This document shows positions 54,322 to 64,000 of a stretch of DNA of 64,000 nt, piece after piece. The first letter of the stretch is position 1. Each line of letters starts with the position of its first letter. A program made the position numbers and the translations under genes. Source of the DNA: Nemertoderma westbladi (taxonomy: Eukaryota > Xenacoelomorpha > Nemertodermatida > Nemertodermatidae); assembly GCA_032718475.1 (NCBI GenBank), contig JAUCBJ010007253.1:1-64000 (forward strand), written 5' to 3'. The notes beneath the pieces were generated by a model. It had not been told where the DNA came from and searched no databases. It saw nothing but the letters and a program-made list of their open reading frames with translations.

Positions 54322-57300
54322 ATCCACTCTGTAACAACTTACTCTTTGTTTCATCCAATCTGTAACAACTTACTCTTTGTTTCACCCACTCTGTAGCAAC
54401 TTACTCTTTGTTTCACCCACTCTGTAACAACTAACTCTTTGTTTCACCCACTCTGTAACAACTTACTCTTTGTTTCACCCACTCTGTAACAACTTACTCT
54501 TTGTTTCACCCACTCTGTAACAACTAACGCTTTGTTTCATCCACTCTGTAACAACTAACTCTTTGTTTCATCCACTCTGTAACAACTAACTCTTTGTTTC
54601 ATCCACTCTGTAACAACTTACTCTTTGTTTCACCCACTCTGTAACAACTAACTCTTTGTTTCACCCACTCTGTAACAACTTACTCTTTGTTTCATCCACT
54701 CTGTAACAACTTACTCTTTGTTTCACTGACTCTTTAACAACTTACTCTTTGTTTCACCCACTCTGTAACAACTTACTCTTTGTTTCACCCACTCTGTAAC
54801 AACTTACTCTTTGTTTCACCCACTCTGTAACAATTAACTATTCGTTTCACACACTCTGTAACAACTAACTCTTTGTTTCACCCACTCTGTAACAACTTAC
54901 TCTTTGTTTCATCCACTCTGTAACAACTTAATCTTTGTTTCACTGACTCTGTAACAACTAACTCTTTGTTTCATCCACTCTGTAACAACTAACTCTTTGT
55001 TTCATCCACTCTGTAACAACTAACTCTTTGTTTCATCCACTCTGTAACAACTTACTCTTTGTTTCACTGACTCTTTAACAACTTACTCTGGGCTGCATCC
55101 ACTCTGTAACAACTAACTCTTTGTTTCATCCACTCTGTAACAACTAACTCTTTGTTTCACCCACTCTGTAACAACTTACTCTTTGTTTCACTGACTCTTT
55201 AACAACTTATTCTGGGCTGCATCCACTCTGTAACAACTTACTCTTTGGTTCACCCACTCTGTTACAACTAAGTCTTTGTTTCATCCACTCTGTAACAACT
55301 TAATCTTTGTTTCACTGACTCTGTAACAACTAACTCTTTGTATCATCCACTCTGTAACAACTTACTCTTTGTTTCACTGACTCTTTAACAACTTACTCTG
55401 GGCTGCATCCACTCTGTAACAACTTACTCTTTGGTTCACCCACTCTGTTACAACTAAGTCTTTGTTTCACCCACTCTGTAACAACTTACTCTTTGTTTCA
55501 CTGACTCTTTAACAACTTACTCTGGGCTGCATCCACTCTGTAACAACTTACTCTTTGGTTCACCCACTCTGTTACAACTAAGTCTTTGTTTCACCCACTC
55601 TGTAACAACTTACTCTTTGTTTCACTGACTCTGTAACAACTTACTCTGGGCTGCACCCACTCTGTAACAACTAACACTTTGTTTCACCCACTCTGTAACA
55701 ACTTACTCTGGGCTGCATCCACTCTGTAACAACTTACTCTTTGGTTCACCCACTCTGTAACAACTAACTCTTTGTTTCACCCACTCTGTAACAACTAACT
55801 CTTTGGTTCACTCACTCTGTAACAACTTACTCTTTGTTTCACTGACTCTTTAACAACTGACTCTTTGTTTCACCCACTCTGTAACAACGTACTCTTTGTT
55901 TCACTGACTCTTTAACAACTTACTCTTTGTTTCACCCACTCTGTAACAACGTAGTCTTTGTTTCATCCACTCTGTAACAACTTAATCTTTGTTTCACTGA
56001 CTCTGTAACAACTAACTCTTTGTTTCATCCACTCTGTAACAACTTTCTCTTTGTTTCATCCACTCTGTAACAACTTACTCTTTGTTTCACTGACTCTGTA
56101 ACAACTAACTCTTTGTTTCATCTACTCTGTAACAACTTACTCTTTGTTTCACTGACTCTGTAAAATCCAACTTAGAGTTAGTGACTCTCTGTAACATCTT
56201 TCTCTAAGTTTCACCTACTCTGTAACAACTTACTCTTTGTTTCACCCACTCTGTAACAACTTACTCTATGTTTCACCCACTCTGTGTCTGAGTCTGTACT
56301 CCCAGATATTCCCATTGGCGATATCTCCTTTGCAGAAGTGAAGGCTGCTGCAAAGAGCATTAAGACCAATCGTGCCAGTGGAGTAGATGGTGTTCCCCCT
56401 GAGGTCTTTAAAATACCTGAGTGTTTAAAGCTCATCTATCCCATCATAGTAGACATGTACCGTACAACAAGAGTCCCACAAGAAATGAAAACAAATAAGT
56501 TGGTGCCAGTTCCCAAGAAGGGCAACCTAACACTCTATGGTTCTTTTCGGGGAATCTCATTGATCTCGATTGCTGCAAAACTATACAATAGAATTCTATT
56601 AAATCGCATCAGGGATCCCATTGAGAGACTGCTACGTGGAAATCAGAATGGGTTCCGTAAAGGTCGTGGGACCATGGAGCCCATTTTGGCACTTAGAAGG
56701 ATAATTGAAGAGTTATCAAAAAAGAAAGACAGGCATCTGGCTGTTATCTTTGTTGACTTCTTCAAGGCCTTTGATTCAGTCTCTCGCTCACGTATGTTCA
56801 GCATACTTTCATTATATGGGATTCCTGATGAAATTATTGCAGCAATCAGATCAGTATACGATGGTTCGACAACATTTGTGTCTACTGTTGATGGTGACAC
56901 AGAACCATTTGAAGTGTTATGGGGCGTCCTCCAAGGAGACACACTTGCACCATTCTTGTTCATTATTGTGGTTGACTATGTTCTACGCATGTCCTTAGAT
57001 CATCATAATGATGATGGGGTGATGATAACTCCACCTACTGGCTCCAGAAGTCGAGGAAATCCTGCCAAGTACCTAACTGATCTAGACTTTGCTGATGACT
57101 TAGGAGTACTCTCAGAATCATTAGAGGGAGCCCAGCGGCTCCTCAGCTCATTAGAACATGCTGCTTCTAGTGTTGGTCTTTTTATTAACTCCAGAAAGAC
57201 CAAAATTCTGACAGTTAACTTTGAAAGTCCTCAGCAAGTCTCTGATCGGATGAGCATAAGCTCAAAGGATGGTATGCTTGAGCATGTGGATGACTTCTGT

Positions 57301-58385
57301 TACCTGGGATCATGGATCCGGAAGTCAGGTGAGGACCTTCGAATACGTAAGGGAAAGGCATGGGCAGCCTTGAATAGGCTTTCCAGGATTTGGAAGTCAC
57401 CTAGAATTAATCGGAAACTTAAGGTCCGATTATTCAGAGCAGCAGTAGTTCCAGTACTCCTCTACGGGAGTCCATTCTGGGCTCTAACTGCTGAGGACAC
57501 CAAATCTCTGGATGGCACATTCACAAGAATGCTACGCCGGGTACATTGTGTCAAGTACAATGCACACATCTCCAACCAGACACTATATAACATTGGAGGT
57601 GTCTCATTGGTTCCCCCAAGCTTGACACTAGAACAAAATCGCCTCCGCTTTGCAGGACATTGCTTTCGCCGTGAGGACCAGCCAGTGCATAATCTTGTAC
57701 TTTGGCAGCCTCATGGAGTGAATAAGCATGGTGGACAGCCCATGACTTTCTTGAGACGCATCTTAAAGGACACTGGCCTTAAAGATGCGGATGATCTAGC
57801 AAATGTCATGGGTGATAGGGAGTTGTGGCGGTGCAATTTTGTTGACAAGCCGGCACAGCATTCTTAAAAATGCAGCTGCAATGCAGCATGCCGATCCTAG
57901 TAGTAGTAGTAGTAGTAGTAACAACTTACTCTATGTTTCACCCACTCTGTAACAACTTACTCTTTGTTTCACCCACTCTGTAACAACTTACTCTTTGTTT
58001 CACCCACTCTGTAACAACTAACTCTTTGTTTCACCCACTCTGTAACAACTATCTCTTTGTTTCACCCATTCTGTAACAACTAACTCTTTGTTTCACCCAC
58101 TCTGTAACAACTAACTCTTTGTTTCACCCACTCTGTAACAACTTACTCTTTGTTTCACCCACTCTGTAACAACTTACTCTTTGTTTCACCCACTCTGTAA
58201 CAACTTACTCTTTGTTTCACCCACTCTGTATCAATTAACTATTCGTTTCACACACTCTGTAACAACTAACTCTTTGTTTCACCCACTCTGTAACAACTTA
58301 CTCTTTGTTTCACCCACCCTGTAACAACTTACTCTTTGTTTCACCCACTCTGTAACAACTTACTCTGGGCTGCATCCAGTCTGTA
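54322..58385 (+). repeat. 31-bp minisatellite (TGTAACAACTTACTCTTTGT + TTCACCCACTC), interrupted by a LINE
   Basis: About 63 copies left and 15 right of the LINE at 56286-57919. Common variants are TTCATCCACTC, TTCACTGACTC and a GGGCTGCATCC form that recurs as part of multi-unit blocks around 55080-55740. The array resumes in frame with the same unit after the LINE, so the LINE inserted into a pre-existing array. Confidence 0.95.
56286..57919 (+). mobile_element. 5'-truncated LINE, reverse-transcriptase fragment, copy 2
   Basis: The ORF (56284-57867, open from the array junction) encodes about 527 residues. It starts upstream of RT motif 1 with an ASGVDGVPPEVFK segment typical of LINE ORF2, then RT motifs FVDFFKAFDSV, GVLQGDTLAP and LDFADDLGVL, then the C-terminal LRFAGHCFRR region. 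The stop is followed by 30 bases and a (TAG)8-type tail. Few differences from copy 1 (I see H/Y, F/C, S/C and N/I changes), so both are young or were homogenised. The endonuclease domain is missing. The clade is not certain; an RTE/CR1-like LINE fits. Confidence 0.92.
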
Positions 58386-58555
58386 TTAAAATCCTCGAGA
58401 ATTGGTAGCATATCGTCAGGAACAGGAACGTGGTATCTTTTCCGTTCTATTCTCTCACGTTCGTTCAAATACCTAATAATAATAATAATTGTGACATTTG
58501 GTGGTTAATTTATCATAATTTTCATATTATGATAAAAATTGAAATCATTATTATG

Positions 58556-58812
58556 AATGGGAGAATCTTTTAGGCTCGTTATGCCAAGGAATGCCTGTTC
58601 ACCGCCATGGGTGATCTTCCACAGTAAACCCTTCCACTCTGTTTCCCAAGTTGCCTTGGTTCCCATTTATCGACCACTGAAGGATGAAAGCCGGGGTTGG
58701 GCAAGGCTGCAGCATGTAAAGCTCTGTGCCCAAATAGTACTTCCCCATCTAGGGATCGAACTAGGGCTCCCTAATTGGAAGCCCAGGAATGTCACCACTA
58801 GACCAAGCTGCT
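58556..58812 (-). mobile_element. tRNA-derived SINE, source-type copy for the 63-bp minisatellite
   Basis: On the reverse strand: A-box TGGTCTAGTGGTGACATTCC (from about 58807), B-box AGTTCGATCCC (about 58746-58756), a central block CTTTCATCCTTCAGTGGTCG / ATAAATGGGAACCAAGG, then a tail that contains one unit of the 47-51 kb minisatellite and ends near CATAACGAGCCTAAAAG. The central ATCC..GGTCGATAAA..GTACCAG-type block resembles conserved SINE central domains of molluscs and other invertebrates. Confidence 0.75.
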
Positions 58813-59189
58813 GCTTGGTCATCATTATTATGCATCATTATTAAATCATTATTATGCGAAACTAATACACCATATCCCTTAATACAACAACCATTTTTAG
58901 GGAGTCCTTGCCACCCCCCCACCCATAGTTCGATAAATTTTCTTACTGCTGGCATCATGGGGTTGCCTGGCAACCCGGCAGGGCCGGATTTTTAACTTTC
59001 TGAGATCTTTCCTTACAACAAGCCGTTAAAATCATTTATTTGGCAATATTTAGCTCGGCCTCCCTCGGCCTCATTTTTCGCCTTTGGAACGTAATCCAGA
59101 TATAATTAGAACCGCCGATCTTCAGATTCCGACTCAGAAAACCGCTTTAAATTGCTTGTCAAAGATATAAAAATACTATAAGGTGTAAA

Positions 59190-59402
59190 TGTGTTGTATT
59201 GTATGTATTGTGTAGCAAGCAAGTAAACAGTCGGCCGAAGCCGGAGGCGACCCGAAGGCTCCTCTTTCGATAGCTGCTACCCGAGGGTTGGGCTGGGCGC
59301 TACTCCTATCCCAAGTTTTGCTCCCAGTTATTTAACTGGTACTCATTTTATCGACCCCAGTGGATGAAAGGCTGAGTGGACCCTGGCGGGGCTGAACCTA
59401 CA
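59190..59402 (-). mobile_element. Second SINE-like sequence sharing the GGTCGATAAA central block
   Basis: On the reverse strand it contains GTAGGTTCAGCCCC (B-box-like), then CCTTTCATCCACTGGGGTCG / ATAAAATGAGTACCAGTT, then a GC-richer tail. The block is shared with the SINE at 58556-58812, but head and tail differ, so it is another SINE family. It abuts dispersed repeat copy B at 59403. Confidence 0.6.
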
Positions 59403-60431
59403 ACCGGTGAAATCAGACTTTACCGAAAAAAATTCAAATTTTAGCTACTCATGTCTGACTATCTCGAAAACTATAATAGGTATGGAAATACTTTCACTGC
59501 AAGAAATGTTCGCCTATCCAATGCGCTTCTAACTGTGTGCTTGGATTTTGCATAGTGTGAAAACCTACAACTTAACCCCCCCAGCGGAGGGAACGGAGTG
59601 ACCGGAGCGCCAGTACTATCTTTCATTATTATGAAGTAATAAGGGCGGTGGGTGGGGTAGGTGGTGAACACTATTTATAGGGTGGAGGGAGGGTCTAGTA
59701 TATTACTTTAGGATATTTGATTTCTTTGCAATATAGTTTAGCTGCCTCAGTCTTATTTGTAATATGTTATACATTATACCAAATTATATCAAGTTTTAAC
59801 ATCTACATTGTCTACCTGTAGGAGAAATATACAATGTAGGGCTCATAATATATTTATAAATAGATTTAGTATATTTACATTGTATAACAGAGTTAATTGA
59901 TACTATTACGGTATTATACTAAAGACACCGCTTTGATATATCTGATCAAATGGCAATTTCTTGTATATTATCTATTTCACTATCTTGGGTATATCATTCA
60001 ATTTCTAAAACTATAATAATAAACATTTACTTCACTTCTTGTTTACTCGCATGGATATATTGATATAAAACACTTCAGTATAATATCTTATAGGGCCAAA
60101 CGCAGATTAATCGGAATAATATGTTTAATTATTATTACAATTGGCACATTGAAGTAAGTAGTACATGAGTTTGATAAAATAATTATGAATCTGTATCTTA
60201 TTCTACTTTGTCTATATGATTATGTTATATAATAATGTTACTTTATCACTTTGGTTTAAACCGATCTCCTTTACTATTACTTACTACTTATACTACTACT
60301 ACTACTACTATTACTACTACTACTACTGACTACTACAGAGTTATATATTATAAGAGGATGGGGTTCGTGATTATTAGTTATTATACAAGTGCCCCTCGGC
60401 TATAGAGAGTCCACCCTCGGTTGCTTACTGG
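59403..60431 (-). repeat. 1-kb dispersed repeat, copy B (inverted relative to copy A)
   Basis: Reverse complement of 26728-27729 along its whole length; see copy A for the ends. The TAC/GTA microsatellite part (60286-60330) differs in length from copy A. No coding frame. Confidence 0.85.
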
Positions 60432-60484
60432 GTTGAGGAAGGACTGCAAGCATGGCCTCGTGGACAGGGGCCAGGTAGGCCCAT

Positions 60485-60713
60485 TGCATGATGGCCGCAG
60501 ATGGCAGTGTCAGTGGCATGGCAGATGGTATCAGTGGCATCGATGTCGGTGTTGGCAGCATGGATGGTGACATTGCGGCTTTGGAGGCATGGATGGTAGC
60601 ATCAGAGGCGCGGATGGTGGCGTCGGATGTGTGGATGGTGGCGTCAGTGGCGCGGGTGTTGGCATCAGTTGCGCGGATGGTGGTGTCAGCATATATATAT
60701 ATATATATATATA
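60485..60713 (+). repeat. Degenerate GGATGGTGGCGTCAGTGGCG minisatellite and (TA)n run
   Basis: Units of about 18 to 36 bases with GCGGATGGTGGCGTC and GGCATCAGT words run to 60690 and are followed by a (TA) run to 60713. A 116-codon frame across it is a repeat translation. Confidence 0.7.
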
Positions 60714-61321
60714 GTCCCTTTCATTTTGAAACAATCTATATGCCATTTTTGCCGAAATGGAGATTGCTGCATTTCTTTATGTTAAAATGTATTCTGAATC
60801 CGATTAACACACTTAGAAGGCCATACTCCCACGTATAACTAAGATATTTATCGTTTTGAAACCACCTATATGCCAGTTTCGCATAGACCGCATGATAAAT
60901 ATATATATTTTTTTTAAAACAACCTATATAACACATTTTACTATTATAAATAGGGTAAGCCCGGGAAAAGTTGATATAAAATTGGAAACAACGAATCGAG
61001 AGGTAGAATTGTTGTTTATTATGATAGAGGGAGATTTGATTTATTTTTTTAAAACTTAATAGTCGAATTTGTCTTAAGGGTTTTAATGCTTTTTGAGAAA
61101 TCATTGTAAAAAATGTACTAAATTGTTTTGAAACAACCTATATCCCTATACATATTTCCAATACCATAATTATTTTTGTTAAAATCGTTACATTTAATGC
61201 ATTTAAAAGTAAATAAGACTAAAATCCTGGAATATTTCTGGGAAACAAAATTAGAATAAAAAATGCCGTTTTACAGGAAAAGTCAATATTGTCATTTAGG
61301 TTATTTGAAAATGAAAGGGAC
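60714..61321. mobile_element. Non-autonomous DNA transposon (MITE) inserted in a TA repeat
   Basis: Ends are GTCCCTTTCATTTTGAAAC at 60714 and, inverted, TTTGAAAATGAAAGGGAC ending at 61321, giving 14 or more bases of perfect inverted repeat. Both sides are TA repeats, fitting a TA-targeting (Tc1/mariner-type) element. The interior has four copies of a TTTTGAAACAACCTATAT-type word (60726, 60853, 60914, 61122 areas) and no transposase. Confidence 0.65.
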
Positions 61322-63354
61322 GATATATATATATAATAATAATAAAATGACATTTTAATAGTTGTGACGAGCACACGGTATACGGACAGACGGACTATAA
61401 TAAAAGAATGTAACTCTGCGTAATTGGGGTGAAGAGACAGGCTGACATGCCGAACTCTGGTGTAGCTCCAGAAGTTGTGTGGTTGTCCTGATATACAATG
61501 TGGAATGATAATATTTTTCGCTAACGCACATACATGAAGGTATATTTAGGTAGATAGTTAGATAGATAGATTTATACATTATGTAAAAACAATAAAAAAT
61601 ACACCAAACAAAATGTACAGATATTGTCCAACATACATATAGGATTATCCCTAAAGCTTTGCAGATTATTTCCAAGGGGGTCCTTTATGTTACTTGGTTA
61701 CAAATACAATATTACACTACGCTAACCTAAAATCAATATAAAACGTAATTACACTATGTACATGTACAACTTTACCGAGAGCGTGACAATGTCCGACTTA
61801 ACGATAAAGATGTAATGTACAGAACAATTTAATATGAAACGTAATTACAGTACACTCTAAAAAATAATTTGGCAATCTGCAAAAAAAAATAAGGAAACTG
61901 CCAAGATAATCATGCCAAAAAATAGGCACAATATACGTTGGCAAATTGGCATGATTATCTTGTCAAATTATATTACTAAAATATTTGGTGTAATTGCCAA
62001 AAATATCTGGCGATCAAAGCAAGATATTTAAGCAAGTTAACCAGATACCAAGCGAAATTGCTCAAAGGTAATTGCAAAAAAACTGACCAGATTCAACGTT
62101 TATTTACCAAGATGTATCAGATGTACTTTACAAGATATAAAACTAATAACACTGACACTTTATTTATTCATTCATAGGTGGTTAAATTACAAAATTATAC
62201 TGCCAAAAAAGTTACTACTGAGAAATAAAACAAACAAACTAATTAATATAAAACCTACTAATTATTAAAAACCTTAGAAACATTTAAAAATAACTATTTA
62301 TTACAGTTATATCACAGTTAAAGTTATAGCACTTTATTATAGTTAAACAGTACGAGTCGGTTTACTCGCCGAGCGCAGCGAGGCAATTAAAGTAGACGAG
62401 TACTGTTTTCCTATAACGTGCTTTTAGCAGCGTTATATGTAATTTTATTCAAAAATTTAAACATTTCTTTCCTCTGTCAGTAACAACAGCGTCAATAAAA
62501 GTTTAACTTTTATGTCCGCGCACACTTTTTTGTAAGCTCACACTATTACATTAAGTGAACCAAGGTACTGTCATTGTCATATTGTCATATTTTAGTTTCA
62601 CTTTCCTATATCCTGTGCTGGTGTACCGGTAACAATCATCCAAGGCCTACTATAGAATACAGGGCGCGCAGCCAACTGGTACTTCCTGATAATTGAGGGC
62701 CTAGAAATTATTATCAATAAGACGTCAATAGGTTCGATATTAGTAATGTTTATTGCTAGAACTTTACTTAAAATCCACTCTTGGGGTCAAATTATATGGC
62801 GCACCCTAAGTAGGCCTTGCAATCAGCATATCAAACACTGCACGTTATACCGGTATGGTACGGTACATTGTATTAAAACAACGCCTCATCGGAAAGTAAT
62901 ATTTAAATTTTTGAATAAAATTATTTTTCGATTAAAAAAAAGATAAAGTATATCTGCTAACTAAACAACCATTACAAAATAATCCTTCAATAAGCACAAT
63001 ATCATATGAAACAAATTTTCAGAGGAAATCAGAAATGTTTATAAGGCAATAGAATAACTATTAATTACACTTGCAAGGCAGGGATAAAGTACAACTTTAC
63101 AGAGTTCTTGTAGTTTGTTACTGTTGGTGAAAAACACCATACAAAACGTAAGGGCCAATGTGGTTAAGAAATAAATTTTAAGTAAGTACCACATCTATAC
63201 CTTAATTAAACTGTGCGATTAAAATCCTAAATGTGAGATATAACAATAATTTACAATTTAGATAAGCCAAAGTTAGAAAAAATACAACGATTTATAGTTC
63301 GAAATATATATATATACTGGCCAGCGTGAAAATATGTGCATGTTTCACAAACAA
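61322..63354. other. Intergenic DNA with inverted-repeat motifs
   Basis: No coding frame is supported. Inverted words GCCAAGATAATCATGCCAA (61899 area) and TTGGCATGATTATCTTGTC (61950 area) form a stem with a 40-base loop. TTTGGCAA/CAAGATA words recur to 62140. A foldback element lies at 62338-62430. Confidence 0.5.
62338..62430. repeat. Foldback element, second member of the GAGCGCAGCGAGG-loop family
   Basis: The arms AAACAGTACGAG..GGTTTA and TAAAGTAGACGAGTACTGTT are imperfect complements around a loop with CCGAGCGCAGCGAGGC, the loop word also found at 12339-12477. The word GCAGCGTTAT lies beside both elements. Confidence 0.65.
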
Positions 63355-64000
63355 TTACAACTTTAAGTCCGAGAGAAGACTTGAGACTTTAGAAGATATT
63401 TCGGACGGTGGGACCCCAAAAATGTGCTCCAAAAAGAGCCACACAGGAAGCGATGCAGCCGGATACCGTAAGTAACACACGTTCGACAACTTAAAAGCTA
63501 GGTCAACACCTTGCAGAAGGGTTGGCCGCTGAAACCGAAGATCATTATAGATAACGACGCTCTGCGAGGAATCTTTAAGTAGAACTACAAATGGGTTTAC
63601 TTGCAAACCCATACGGGCATATTCAGATGACAAAGTCAGTATCTGTTTATCCATGGCTGCATGATCCACAGCCTCCATTATGAACGAACTCTTCGCATCA
63701 GAAATGGATGGGCGCCAAAACTTTCGATTAGATCGGGATATCTGTACAGACATCTTATTACAGAGCTTCTCTGTCAGCAAGAACAAACCTATCTTTGCAG
63801 TAGCAGTCTCGTTCAGATCACCAGGGTCAATGCTCCCTATTTTCTCCATCACAATCAGTTGGCGGCAAACATCAATGAAACTCGGGGTGAATAAGGCGTT
63901 TTCATTCAAGTCTGTTACATTTTTTACCACCTTCCACAAATGGACGAAATCGTGACAAATGCAATCATATACTATGCTATTGTCTAGCATGTATGGCAGA
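63355..64000 (-). CDS. 3' part of a host gene of unknown function, open to window edge
   Basis: The reverse-strand frame runs from the window edge to a stop at 63355-63357, about 215 codons. The first ATG inside is at 63990, but the frame continues past it, so the start is outside. Composition and codon use look like a real protein: no repeats, mixed helices, a segment CYLRYPAASLPVWLFLEHIFG near the end (residues about 172-192). This ending is reminiscent of a group of unassigned invertebrate proteins, some with a SAM domain, but I cannot assign the family. No polyadenylation signal could be placed with confidence. Confidence 0.55.
   Translation of the reverse strand, partial: LPYMLDNSIVYDCICHDFVHLWKVVKNVTDLNENALFTPSFIDVCRQLIVMEKIGSIDPGDLNETATAKIGLFLLTEKLCNKMSVQISRSNRKFWRPSISDAKSSFIMEAVDHAAMDKQILTLSSEYARMGLQVNPFVVLLKDSSQSVVIYNDLRFQRPTLLQGVDLAFKLSNVCYLRYPAASLPVWLFLEHIFGVPPSEISSKVSSLLSDLKL

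Noticed and set aside
60488-60838. 116-codon frame rich in Met, Ala and Val
   Set aside because: Translation of a degenerate minisatellite and a TA repeat, ending inside a MITE.

Overview
This is a piece of an animal nuclear genome, probably a marine or aquatic invertebrate. It is AT-rich, has a spliced animal gene with GT-AG introns, tRNA-derived SINEs, non-LTR retrotransposon pieces and a very large amount of tandem-repeat DNA. The species cannot be named from the sequence.

Region 1 (1 to about 11.9 kb) is a virus-like integrated element of the Polinton/Maverick (adintovirus-like) type, cut by the left edge of the window. All its genes lie on the + strand. In order they are: the end of a family-B DNA polymerase (DTDS motif), a protein that reads as a TATA-box-binding-protein (TBP) homologue, a small basic protein, an A32/FtsK-HerA-type packaging ATPase, a conserved small protein, a DDE (retroviral-type) integrase with a C-terminal chromodomain-like end, two tandem related capsid-associated proteins, a Cys/His-rich protein, a basic protein with adenain-like cleavage motifs, a double jelly-roll-type major capsid protein and an adenain-like cysteine protease. 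Two uncertain small ORFs follow. Polymerase and TBP-like genes each carry a -1 frame break in a six-base homopolymer. Repeats occur at 1.2-2.05 kb (about 300-bp units), 7.47-7.77 kb (perfect 152-bp duplication) and 10.9-11.8 kb. The TBP-like gene is the most unusual item in the window.

Region 2 (13.8-33.0 kb) is a complete host gene, PPM1G (metal-dependent Ser/Thr phosphatase of the PP2C family). I could place ten coding exons with consistent phases; they sum to 1,695 bp (564 codons plus stop). Its third intron holds an almost uninterrupted 8.9-kb satellite of a 17-bp unit (about 520 copies) that is free of stops in all three forward frames, plus a reverse-strand hammerhead-ribozyme-like motif beside a tRNA-like SINE box. 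Intron 8 holds about 21 copies of an 18-bp unit, each with a GTAAGT splice-donor-like motif.

Region 3 (33-64 kb) has no recognisable host gene until the right edge. It is a landscape of minisatellites (42, 22, 35, 63, 15 and 31 bp units), short inverted-repeat elements, SINEs and two almost identical 5'-truncated LINE reverse-transcriptase fragments in opposite orientation, each sitting inside a different minisatellite. The 63-bp array is derived from the tail of a SINE whose dispersed copy is seen at 58.6 kb. A 1-kb dispersed repeat occurs once in PPM1G intron 6 and once inverted at 59.4-60.4 kb. A reverse-strand ORF open to the right edge (63355-64000) is probably the 3' part of a host gene of unknown function. 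Tandem repeats alone cover roughly 20 kb of the window.
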